A DNA stretch of 64,000 nucleotides from Takakia lepidozioides (taxonomy: Eukaryota > Streptophyta > Takakiopsida > Takakiales > Takakiaceae), in the NCBI GenBank assembly GCA_030704615.1, contig CM060732.1, positions 49,209,053 through 49,273,052 of the forward strand. Direction: 5' to 3'. Below are positions 12,060-22,918 of this stretch, in pieces (position 1 is the first letter of the stretch; each line of letters starts with the position of its first letter). The translations under genes and the position numbers were made by a program. The notes below the pieces were generated by a model. The model was not told the DNA's origin, ran no database searches, and was given only the letters and a program-made list of their open reading frames with translations.

Positions 12060-12245
12060 GTGAAGGAACCTTCGGTTCCGGTTCCACAAATTTTTGAAGA
12101 GACGGTTCCGGGTCCGGATCCGGTTATTTTTTATTAAGGCGGTTCCGGTCCGGTTCAGGTTCTGACTTTTTAACATGGGGGCGGTTCCGGTTACCGGTTA
12201 GTTGCTGGAAAAAAAACGCCGGTTCCCGGTTAGGTTCCGGTTCTT
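12060..12245. repeat. hAT left subterminal GGTTCCGG cluster
   Basis: About ten overlapping copies of GGTTCCGG/CGGTTCC words just inside the left terminus. The mirror cluster (GGAACCGG) lies at 19277-19440. Such symmetrical clusters are the usual transposase-binding subterminal repeats of hAT elements. Confidence 0.75.
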
Positions 12246-12769
12246 TTTTAAAAATATATTAAATTCTTTTAATTTTTTATTCTTCTAGAAAATTAGATGA
12301 ACTAATCTGATTGGTTCATACTGAGAATTTTCAACTAAAACCAGGGAATTTATTAGTAAAACAGAAGTAAATAAACTTATATGTTTTTTGTGATTGTCTT
12401 TTATGGTATATATAACTAGTTATATACGCATGGTCTCCATTAAAAACGGAAAACCAGAGATTTTATAAGTTGTTGTATGGTGTAGCAAAGAACAACTAAA
12501 ACAGACTAACTACATAAGGATCTTAATTCAAAATACAAAACAAATTAAACATGTGTAATTCTATGGTTACCTTTTATGGTGCAGCAAAAGCACAACTAAA
12601 AAAAACTACATAAATTTGTGTTTTATGGATGATGCTTTGTCAATATAGCATATAACAAACTAAGTACACGGGATGTCACTGAAATTTTCAATAAAAATGA
12701 CAAATAAACAAACTCCAATCAAAGGAGTATAGTGTAATATGTTGAACAATTATTTGTCTCTAAGACAAA

Positions 12770-15118
12770 TCAGTCTACCTCAAAGAGGTTTGCCTCTGCA
12801 ATCAAGTCCTCATTCTCATCTAAGATGACTTCTTCCCTATCCAAAAACTCTTTCATGGAAGTACTAAAGCAACCAACTCTAGCATCATTTGGCCAATTCT
12901 TGACTACACTCACAAGCATATCAAGGTTTTCAATATTTAACCTGCACCGTCTCAAGTTTGTTATGACACCTGCAATACTAAAAACCCTCTCAGCTTCAAT
13001 CCTGAGATCCAACTATGCCCAAAATTAGCCGTGCCAAAAATCCCACATACGGAAAGAGAGACTCGTGTTCTTTCCACCATTTCAAAGGAGCCACGCACTC
13101 ACCTTCATTTATCTTCGTCCTTCTGAAATGTGATAGTTATTCTCTCACCACTGTCAATGTCATGTCTTCATTGTGGTCATGCACACCAAATAAGGACATC
13201 TCGTCCATTGTGGCAGTGGGCTGTGATTTGGCCGAAGTATCCGGATGTAAGACCTTGAAACACTTTACCAAAAGAGGCTCTAACACCATACTATCATATT
13301 GGGACACAATATGCAAAGCACGCTCTTTGCCCACATATTGTGATACCAATGACAACCCCTTGTAACGTGGGTCAAGCATAAGTGCGAGCATATTGTGAGC
13401 TTTGCGCGATTGAAACCCTTCCAAAAAAGAAAGAAATGGTTCCAAGACATATACCACCTCTCGAGCCATCCGCCATTCCAACAATGTCAACTCTGTTGAG
13501 AAATCCCCCATGCAATGATCCACAGTTGCAGCCCCCCAGCACTACTTCCTCGCATGCGAATTGTTGTGGCAATGGCTGCATTAAGAGCATCGGACAACAG
13601 CCAAAATCCCCCAGATTGATTCATAATGCACTCATGAACCACAGGCCCTAGAACTGTAGAAATTGATTGGGCAATGGCCCACACTTGTGGACTTGGTATG
13701 CGAGATTGCAGTGCCAATGAGGTTTGCCTAGAGTAACAAGTGATTATGGCTTGCCTAAACTCCAAAGTCTCTTGGAAGAGGATCACCTTGGAAGCAAACC
13801 GTGTCTTCACCGGAGTCTTCAGTTTGCGGGGATGAATGCCGCTGTCCACACATGCCTTTGCCCATTCTTGTCTCCCTTTGCCACTTTTTTTGGTCCAAGT
13901 AATGGTTTTTTGCAACTCTGATTGGGCATTTTTTATAGAAACCGATCTCATATCTGCGCATACTTTTGCATCATTTGTTGCATACTGGCAACACTTGGAC
14001 ATTGCATGCCCAAAACAGCTACCCACAAATGGAGAATCCAACCCCAAACACGCACATGAGACCACCGAATTCAAAGCATTGGTCAAAGTGGCCAAGTTAC
14101 CTCTCTCATCTTTGACGTAAGCAATAATGCGAGTATTGAGGTCATACTTCACAAGAAGATTGTTGACTTGATGTGCCATGGCAGCCCCAGATGTGTCAGG
14201 TGTCTCAAACATGCCAAGAGTCACATGACATTGCTCCCACTGTTCATTAATAAAGTGCGCTATGATGACAAAAGTGTCAGTTCCCCCTCTTGACATCCAC
14301 AAATCAAAACTCACGGAGCAAGTAGCACAACTTTGAAGAGATGGGGACATGTAGCGCTCTTTCGTCTTCTCTGCCAAGATTGGAATGGCCTCATTCACAA
14401 ATGTCCGTCGAGAAGGGAAAACAATCCGAGGATTTTGCCTCAACACCATCCTTCTTAGCCAAGGGGATTCTACCAAAGACAGTGGAACCAACTCCTTTGC
14501 AATGAATAAGACTAAATCCTCATTGAACTGCTTCTGTTGATCATCATTTTGGTTGTATGGAGTGGGGCTCCTCAAAAAAGAAGCTATGTTTCCAGGAGTG
14601 GGGCCGGGCCTCTTTTTGGCTGGCCTACGGGCCTTCTCAGGTCCAAGATTTTCCCTCTCAATCCACCTACGCAAAACAATGTCATGTTCTTGATCCACAT
14701 GCTTTCGAAGGGCAGAGATACCATTGGTTTTATTATAGGTCACAATGCCCTTCTTACTTTCAGGAGTGACACCAACAGGATGACATAGAACACACCTCAT
14801 TTGTTGTGGATTTGTTATGTCCACTGGAGCAGAGTCTTTTGTTGCATAGAATGCCCATGTCGAAGCAGTGCGATTGTGGGGTTTCCAAAAATCCCGTTGT
14901 TTGTCAAGGATTGGGAGCTGCGCCTCCACATCCAACACCGTGTGTGATGGCGAAACTGTGGAAGATGACATTGCAGCCGAGGCTTGATGAGCTGATGTAA
15001 ATGAGGCTTCATGATGAGCATCCTCCGCAACATGGCACTCCACCAAAGCTCTCTCATTATCAACATTCATGTCAAGAACAACTTCCCTTTCTAGTTCATC
15101 GAAAATATTGGGCTCCAT
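12770..15118 (-). pseudogene. hAT transposase (BED finger + RNase H-like + dimerisation domain)
   Basis: Reads from the ATG at 15118 (MEPNIFDELE), preceded by an acceptor-like CAG. Domains in order: a BED-type finger (W-K-x-F-x..., MRCVLCHP, NGISALRKHVDQEH), an RNase H-like core with FDLWMSRGG and the GSCFGHAMSKC region, LDPRYKG, then the hAT C-terminal dimerisation block (WWKEHE..FP, LARLILGI, ERVFSIAG, RCRLNIENLDML, KNWPND). At least three lesions: a one-base loss in the C6 run at 13532-13537 (G run on the coding strand) before TVDHCMGDF, an in-frame TAA at 13139-13137, and a frameshift near 13005 between GSQ and IEAERVF. It is therefore inactive. Confidence 0.85.
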
Positions 15119-15276
15119 GACATAAAAAGCTTGTGGAACAACTCCTGTGTAAAAGCAATGCAAACAAAGAATCCAAAAGGCATTTAATAATTGTGCACAA
15201 CTCATATATTTACAACTAAAAATGTAAACAACTAAAAAAATAAAGCTCAATGAAAGGGAGTTACAGGCGGGTAATG

Positions 15277-15672
15277 GTGGCTGGTTGGCAGGTCCCTCCC
15301 TACTTTGGGCTCCCTCCCTCTCATGCAGAATCTGCTATAAGAGAAGCCAAAGGGGCTATCTCATCAACCCCCAATTGTATCAAGAATTATAAAATTTTAA
15401 AGAAAGGGAAGATACTTACCAGTGATGATCAATGTGGGCTGGTTGGCGGGCCCCTCTTTGCTTGTGCTCCCTCCAATATAAAATCTACCATAGTGGAGCA
15501 AGGGCTATCAGCCCCTTGGTATATCATCAAAGAAAACAGGAAAAAGAAAAAGAAAAAAAAAGAATGATGATCAATGATTACCATGGACCAAGGGGCCTGG
15601 TTGCAGGTGGGCCCTCCTTGCTCGTCCTCCTAAACTTGTGCACCACATGCCATAGCAGAAAAGGAGGAAGCT
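15277..15672. repeat. Three diverged tandem units of about 150-160 bp
   Basis: A block GG(C)CTGGTTGGC(A/G)GG(T/C)CC..CTCC, followed by an AAATCTGCTATA/AAATCTACCATAG-like tail, recurs at about 15277, 15428 and 15590. It lies inside the hAT element, directly upstream of the transposase relic on its strand. Confidence 0.5.
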
Positions 15673-15779
15673 GATTAGCTTCATGGTGAACTAAAGCTAA
15701 AAACAGTAAAATAACCAAAAGTGGTGGATGCTTACCAACGTCACTAACTCTACTTGCTACAGCATTGACATCCACTCGA

Positions 15780-17090
15780 TTGCTTAGATCATTCTCTTTT
15801 GAAAAGCCCTCTTCAGTAGCTGAACAGCACTTGGAGACGACTGGATGACTAAATCACTGACAACCAAGACCAGGATGACTTTCAAGTGAAGACAGCCAGA
15901 ATGCAGTGCCACGTGGAGTAGCCAGAAACTATGAACGAGAGAACCCCTGAAGGAGAGGATGGAAGAGACGGGGGGATGGCTGCTCACATACCTCCTCTCG
16001 CCAGTCAACATTGTTCAAGATTCCCTGACACACAGCGAAAAGAGGAACACCCTCGTACAAAACCTGCATAAGCACCTTATTCAGCTCCACCTGCAGCTGT
16101 CCTACCATCCCACAATACAACTTCTTGGAAATGAACAGTGCGGAGACCCCTCACAACATGGTGAAAATCAATTCTGCCAATATAATAACCCACAGAATGG
16201 TGAACAAAAGAAAAGGGGGTTACCTCACTCGCTGCAAAACCTGGGTAAATCTGGAAGGAGCTCACTGAGTGCCCGTGGTTCAAACACATTTCCCAAAAGT
16301 ATGTGTGCACCTGCCACATATATAGGAACAGTCAGGCGCCGAGGTTCTGTATAAATCTCTGTTGCACGATGAACAACATTGATCATGGCAATAGACACTG
16401 AGGCAAGGAAGCAACCTACTGTCATTACGCCCCAACCAACTTGCTATCCATTATGTGCTGCAAAAGTACAGATTGGTCATACAAAGCTAGCCTGGCTGTC
16501 ATCCAGATTGTACAACTAAGCACCGTACAAGAGAGGGGCAGAAGCTGACCTCTTTCTGGGTTAATTCTTCTCGGTTGGTCTGAATTCATCTAGATTATGT
16601 AGCTAGCACAGAAGCGAAGAAGTGGCAAATTTGTTGACCAAAACCTGCAGAATCTATCTCACTGTACAACCGATTTGATCTTCGGGGAGCAGCAGCAGTT
16701 GTTGGTCTATTTCTTCGCTGCTCCAATATATTGTCCAGGTGACTCGATGTGGGCCATTCTGCACTTGCGCTGTCTGAGTCAATACACTTGTCTTGCTGCT
16801 CGCTCTAGATAAGCAAATTACTCATAGGGCCCTCGTTCTGAACAGCACATGGGTAAGCGCATTGATCTTTCGTGTTATGATGCAGGGGCATGCTCTCCGA
16901 GGTGGGATTAATCAGAACAGGAAGGTGAAGAGGGACAGGGAGGGGGTTCTGGAAGGCTAAGCTGCAGCATCAACTTGCACTGGCCTATTAACCAGGATTA
17001 GCCATGCCAGACACAGACCCTGCCTGCAGGGGGGCCTTTCCCTCAGAGAGGGCGTACCTCACGCTGGTGAAGCCACGAGAGAAACAAGAG
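15780..17090. other. Unassigned filler of the hAT element
   Basis: On the minus strand, frames at 16425-16225 and 16120-15929 look exon-like. They have long stretches without stops, possible GT donors after the first, and hydrophobic then acidic composition (VPIYVAGAHILLGNVFEP). I do not recognise the family. They could be captured host exons or chance. The remainder shows nothing. Confidence 0.25.
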
Positions 17091-17097
17091 ATTGTAC

Positions 17098-18640
17098 TCA
17101 TAAGACGTTGTTTGCCGTAGCCTTGTGGCCATTGACCCCGCGCCCAGTTTGAGCGGGAACAAAAGGAACAGAACCTACCTCCGTCAGGGGCTGACGTTGG
17201 TAGTAAGACTTACCATCGTATAAGGAATTAATCCGGGTTTTCCAGATATCCTCTACAAAACCCTTCACACAAGCATCAATCTGCTGTGTGTGATTTGCCC
17301 AAAAACTAGGCCTCAGGAGGGCCTGGGCTTTTGGCTCAGCCTCGAGACTTTCAAAGTTGGTAAATAGGGGTACAGGCACAATTCCCTTGATAAAATTGAA
17401 GAGAGCCTCTCTTTGGTGAGAGAACCCCGGACAGCGTATCAGAAAATGAATACTGTCTTCAGATTGCCCACAGAACGGACAATTGCACTCTCCCTTTCCT
17501 CTCTGCTTCTGTTTGCTGTTCAAAGGTAGGCTTCCTGCCCTGAGTTTAAATTTCAGTCTAGTGCCGAGAGTGGGTAGACCCTTGAGGTCATCCAAGATGT
17601 CCACCCCCATGTCACTGACTGGAAACAAGTTCAGGGAAGTTCTCTACGTAACTTCATTTTCATCAGACAATCTCAAGGCAACAGACATGGCCTCAGACAC
17701 TACAGCCTCTAAGGCAGATTTATCCAACAGGGTCAAGAATGGCGGATCCAGATCCAGGTCCTTGAGAATCTTTTCTACTCTCTTCTGCCAGGACTTAGCC
17801 TGTTTGACAGGGCGGTCTTGTTTCCAAGATATAGAGTCGATCAACTTAGGATATCTGGTGTTGGGCATATGTTGCAGCTGACCCCACCATCTGACCTTGA
17901 ATTCATCTCGTCGGGAGCTTAAGGATGGAATGCCAAACTCACCCCGAACAGCCACATTGGCTGTTTTGGAGCATGCTGACATACACTCCTTAAGCACCCC
18001 CACTTGAATGGATTCTAGAGACTTAGCCTGGTTGGAGTTATCAACCCATACAGCAGATCCGTACTCCAAGGCAGGTCTAATAACGCGACAAAGCATGGTT
18101 TTCTTAACCTCAGAGGTGACCCCTCTGCAGTGGAAAAATTTAGTGAGCCCCAGAGCTTTGCCCTTGCCAGTTTGAACAACTTTCCGGATATGTGCATCCT
18201 AACTACAAACGGAGGAAAACTCAACGCCCAGGTAAGTGTAGGAAGGGAGGACCGGAATCTCTTGGCTACCCCACTGCCACAAGATCACTTCCTCCCTCTC
18301 CTCTGTCGTTGAATGCTACCACTGCACATTTGCTGACATCCAGGAAAAAAACATAAGTGGGTTTCCCTTCTTTTTTCCTTCCCTGAATAATCTGGCTTAG
18401 AGTGAAGATATGATCCACACAGCCCCTGTTTCGCCGAAAGCCGAGAGAAACAAGCCGAGAGAAACAAGAGAAAAGAGAAGAGAGAGAAGGTAAGCTGCGA
18501 GAGAGGAGGGAGAAACTAAGGAGGCCAACCACCAGAGGGCCTGTAGGATACGGTAGAACTTGAACCAAAACCAGCACTGTTTTAGGGGGTGTGGGAGCCA
18601 AGGAGCTCACGAGAGAGAGGAAAGAGACTGGTGTGTGCAT
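17098..18640 (-). pseudogene. LINE ORF2 relic (RT core remnant to zinc knuckle)
   Basis: Reading down the minus strand: RT block NRGCVDHIFTLSQII followed by GKPTYVFFLD, then an internal deletion removing the catalytic YADD part, then LPSYTYLGVEFSS, TKFFHCRGVTSEVKK, RVIRPALEYGSAVW, and a C-terminal reverse-transcriptase-associated zinc finger (CNCPFCG..EDSIHFLIRCPGF). A TAG at about 17644-17642 interrupts the frame between SDENEVT and RTSLNLFPVSD, and a second stop interrupts the segment near 18200. It is nested within the hAT element. Related pieces occur at 31.1, 34.2 and 54 kb. Confidence 0.85.
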
Positions 18641-19276
18641 TTGTGTCTTAGGGTGCGGAAAACCTCATGTAAAGAATCCGTTTATCCTCATAAGAAATTG
18701 CCCTTGCATTCACTCCATACATATATGCATCGTGAAAATGGAGGAGAGAGACTGAATGAGAAGTTATATACGCTTCGAGACAGTCTGAGCAGAAGTATTA
18801 CCCGGCGCTGTTCTGGCACTCTCCCCGCCATGCCTTCGTTCCGTTTTCCTTTGCTTCTTCCTGAATCCGGTCGAGTTGAATCACGACCCCACCAATGTAT
18901 TGCACAACACAAGCGTCTGACACGGATTCTCTCCTAAGCTGCTTCTACCAGAATCCACATTACTGTAATCAGGCATACAGCGTGAAACATATCATACTCC
19001 CGCTCTCCCCTTCCCTGCCTTGTTTCTCCTGAAACAAAGTAGAAACGTTGTGACCCAAGCAAATCACACGCCCCTCCCACACTTCCATCTCTCCCCTGTC
19101 CGATCCTTCAACGCAGACGCATGCTACAAAGCCCGAATTCACAGTGAGATGGAGATGGCAAGTCAATGATGTGGCCTTCTGGGACTATTGCAGCACTACG
19201 GCGTGGCCGATTACCTTCCGCTTCGCCGCATCATGAACCGCGCACGTAGAGACACTTAGGGCTACAGCCCAGGGGT
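18641..19276. other. No gene recognised (right part of hAT element)
   Basis: Short frames only. This stretch sits between the LINE relic and the right subterminal GGAACCGG cluster and is probably inert filler. Confidence 0.4.
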
Positions 19277-19440
19277 GGAACCGGAACCGGAACCGGAACC
19301 CTAAGCCCCAAACCCGGTTCCCACACATGTGGTCGTAGCTGGAACCGCCGGTTCCGGTTCCCACACAATCTTGGATTTCCGGTTCCGGTCCGGTTCCACA
19401 TAACCGGAACCGGAACCGGCGGTTACCCGGGGCCCAGGCG
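19277..19440. repeat. hAT right subterminal GGAACCGG cluster
   Basis: Mirror of the cluster at 12060-12245: repeated GGAACCGG/CCGGTTCC words ending in the right terminus that closes with CAACACTG at 19458. Confidence 0.75.
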
Positions 19441-19558
19441 GGTAACCGCCCAACACTGCTCATAACCTCGCCTGCATCAATCATCTCCATCACATCTATC
19501 ATATTTGCACTATGAAACATCTACCCTCTCTGGCAAGGGCTAGGCGCTTGCAGACTTA

Positions 19559-20017
19559 GAGCATCCCCACCCTTCTCACTGAAATGGCCCCTCGAAATCT
19601 ATTGTGAAGGGGTTGGTTCAGGACTCTGGAAAGGTGTGTGAAGGGGTCGGCTGCTCGTAGCCACACCCTTGCCCCTCGTTACGCCCCTGCATCGTATGTT
19701 CTCGCCTTGCTTGTTCTCATATCACGGTGGGGACCCACCGCCTGCCTTCAGTGCCGACGCATAGCAGCAGGATTGGAAGCGAGAGGCGTGGAGGTGCGCT
19801 CTGACATCTCCCTGGTTGGGACGACTCAGGTTCAGGGACAGGTTCAGGGACTGAATATCGTGCACGGATATAGTGAAAGAGAGGCGGTTCAGTGCCCGGC
19901 CTGAACGGCGTATACGGTAGCGGGGCAAAGGTGTGGTATGTTTGGCTGCGATTTTGAACCTGTATACGAGAAGTACGGGGGTGCAGGGGTCCATACAGTC
20001 GTAGAGTGGGGATGCTC
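19559..20017. mobile_element. MITE, copy A (TIR GAGCATCCCCAC)
   Basis: Starts GAGCATCCCCAC and ends GTGGGGATGCTC (with one base inserted before GTGGGG), about 459 bp, non-coding. The left half matches 43733-43910 and the reverse complement of the right half matches 52013-52280 over more than 200 bases, which confirms a dispersed family. Flanking triplets (TTA left; TAA and TTA at the other copies) suggest a TWA target as in PIF/Harbinger-type MITEs. It lies about 100 bp outside the hAT right end, so it is not nested in it. Confidence 0.7.
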
Positions 20018-20981
20018 GTAGGGCATATTAGAGGACCCCAGATAACAGCAAGTAAGTAGAGTCAAGGCTTTCATGCCTTACATACCCCATCTTCAACGGA
20101 TACCAAACCAATTCTGCACAAAATCTTACTCGAAAGTGTCGCGTCTCTCCCGATTTTCCTATTTCCCTGTGATCCATGCTCCATGAGCGCTGGAAGCTCA
20201 AATCTACAGGTAGGTAGCGTTTGTTTGGCAGCCATACCCGTCGCTTCACACCCTGATGACACGCTTGACTATGTCACTTGGTGGTGGCCATGTGGAGATG
20301 AGTTTTGCCAAGAAATGCTTAGGGATGCTCCATCAACATGCAGGTTGATGCAGGCCCTAATTGTGTAGGTCATGCTACCCTGTTCGTCTTTCCGCCACGC
20401 GACTCCTGAGCAACTTGCACCTGTCAGGCTTCCCGCTTATTTCTCCCACAGAAACTTGGTGGTTTCCCCAAATGTGGCCACTGACTACATATGGTCAGAT
20501 AGGTTTAGCCAAAAGAAAGTGTTTTGGCTATTCATGATTTAGAAAAGTTCGGAATGTGCCAAAAAATTGGTAGTCTCTCCACAGTTGGGCCTGGCTACTT
20601 TGCTGTTAGCAATGGTGGCTATTGGATGTCAAAATGCAATAGCCACCTAAAATTCACCTACTCCAGTGGAAACACATACCAAGGAGGCCCCATCATATGA
20701 GCATATTTAGAGGTGAGATTGTCCACATATGCCTGACTTGATCCGGGAATGGATTCCATTCCCACTTTCCTGTGCTGTTTGGGAAAATTTCGGTCAATTA
20801 TTTTGCCATACAAGATTTCAGGGTGACACCATTTGTTGATTCCACCATTCCTCAACAATCAAATGTTATAATCTTGTACTGCAAGTAATAGAAGAGGCCC
20901 GGGAGTTGAATGCACAGGGGCGGTAAGCGTACGTGGCCCGCCGCCCACCAGCTGCACCCCCCCTAGTCTGGCGCCTCAGAT
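20018..20981. other. No gene; short perfect hairpin inside
   Basis: Open frames are short and featureless. At 20614-20647 the arms GGTGGCTATTG and CAATAGCCACC are perfectly complementary around a 12-base loop. The bases next to the element at 20982 are GC-rich. Confidence 0.4.
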
Positions 20982-22544
20982 CCGCGCGGTCACCGCGACG
21001 ACGGCCATGTCGTGGTAGGCCCCACGCAGTCTAGAGTCCCTTTTTGTGTATAACTAACATTAAATTCAGATATGATCTAAGGTAGAAGCACGCAGCCCAG
21101 TGGTGCGATCGATCTTGCCTGAGAGCGGAAGTTTGCAGGGTCGAACTTGAACAGATCTGCAACTGAGGCTTTTTGCGCTGCTAGCCTTCAAAAACATTCT
21201 AAGTCCTGAGTCATGCCCATCTTCACGCATAGTCATACATATATGGAAATACATGAGAAATATAGGGTTGTGGGCCCGGTCTCAGGTTGACATACTTTCA
21301 AATCTCATGTATGAAAATACATGAGAAATATATGGACATGCATGTTCCCTATAAGCTCCCAATCTTTGTAATTTTGCTACTTCAAAAAAATTGTAAGTCC
21401 CTGCGAATGTAGTTACATGGTGACAATACTTGGATGACCATCTTCGAAAATAGTCATATGGGAGAAAATGTATGAAAGGCATGAATACATAAGCTGTCTT
21501 CATGCACAAGTCTTGAATGGTATATATTAGAATTATGTATGACAAGTATATCATACTTCAAACCATGTATTTCCATGCAATATCAATACTTTATCTCTAT
21601 GCATAAAAATTGTGAACTCACGGGTTCAATTTACAATGGATGAGATGGTGACTATGAATCTTCATATCTATATACTAATATCATTCTTTTTATTTTCAAT
21701 CGTTGCAAAGTCATACATGATTTGAATGCATTGTCATATCTATTAGCATAGTCGCACATACATGATGTCATGTCTCATTCATGCACATTTCTTGTGGCAT
21801 ATGTATGACAATGCATCAAACTTGTCATGTACATTATTAAGACTATTTCTATGCATACAAGTCATGAGGTCATGGGTTCATATAACAATACATGAGAATG
21901 AGTATGAATCTTATTATCTCTACTAATAGGATTCTTTTATTCTTATTACTTACAATAAAATTGCATGTGTCATATATGGAATACATGACATCTGGTATTA
22001 TTTTCATGTAGTCACACATAAGAAATCCGTTGCATTGTCATACATACATACAGACATACGATGTGACGTGTGTCCGTGCAAGACTTCTGTCGGAAGACAA
22101 CTGATGTATTTCCATGCAATGACCATTTATTTCTCATGTACGACTATGCAAGATGAGCATTTAAACTTGGAACTTTTTTGAAGTTGCAAAATCAAACAAA
22201 AACTCTAGTATCATCTGACATCATACACTAATTGGTACCCGAACCTGAGACCCCACATGCATGACCATGTATTTCTCATGTATTTCCATACATGTATGAC
22301 TATGTGTGAAGATGGGCATCAACTCAGGACTTAGAATTTTTTTGAAGTAGCAGCGCAAAAAGCTTCAGTTGCAGAATCGTCCAAATTCGACCCTGAGACC
22401 TCCGCATACAGGCAAGATCGATCACCACTGGGCTGCGTGCTTCTACATTGAAACAGATCCGAGTTTAGTGTTAGTTATACAGAAAAAGGGACTCTAGACT
22501 GCGTAGGGTCTAACGACATGGGCGTCGTCGCGGTGACCGAGCGG
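20982..22544. mobile_element. MULE-like foldback element with long TIRs
   Basis: Segments 20982-21290 and 22238-22544 are inverted repeats of about 308 bp at high identity. They include CCGC(G/T)CGGTCACCGCGACGACG at the tips, GCAGTCTAGAGTCCCTTTTT, GTAGAAGCACGCAGCCCAGT and TCTAAGTCCTGAGT. The 950-bp core is AT-rich, made of repeated CATGTATTTC/GAAATACATG words, and has no transposase. TIRs this long in a short element fit a non-autonomous Mutator-like (MULE) or foldback element. A clean 9-bp duplication is not evident; only the last four bases (AGAT) of the flanks agree. Confidence 0.75.
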
Positions 22545-22679
22545 CTTGTAGATCCAACGGTGGATTTCGAATTTAGGTGGGCATTCAAGCCTGCGGTGGA
22601 AAGGACTGGTCCTGAACCTGCAAAGGGGTCTGGTTGAGAGGCCAATTTCCAGCAAACCTCATCGTCCTTTAAGGGTTAA
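22545..22679. mobile_element. Orphan right end of the TTAACCC family
   Basis: Ends CCTTTAAGGGTTAA at 22679, the same terminus seen at 43259. No left partner was found upstream, so it is probably a truncated copy interrupted or replaced by the long-TIR element. Confidence 0.35.
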
Positions 22680-22918
22680 GACATGCTCAACAAATCTACC
22701 AGTAATTTGGCCTAAAAGACCAAATCTCACACATGATCCAGGGAAATAAGTGCTACACACCATATTCCAATGACATGAAGACATTACACATTCTGATTGC
22801 TGAAGTGGCCCCTCCACCATTTCCCACTTAGTATAAGTATTCACAGAAGATTGTTCGGTAGTATCTATGATATAGGTTTTCCTCCAAATATCCATTGCTC
22901 GACGTACTGCATTGGTTT

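Larger units (their letters stand above)
12028..19466. mobile_element. hAT DNA transposon with 8-bp TSD, 7.4 kb
   Basis: The element runs from 12036 to 19458. Both ends start CAGTGTTGGGCGGTT in inverted orientation (right end read on the minus strand). The flanking 8-mers are CTCATTAC at 12028-12035 and CTCATAAC at 19459-19466, identical at 7 of 8 positions, which fits the 8-bp target duplication of hAT elements. Subterminal regions are packed with GGTTCCGG words. A hAT transposase relic lies on the minus strand at 12770-15118. The right half is inflated by other DNA, including a LINE relic. With the transposase broken, it can only move if helped in trans. Confidence 0.85.
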
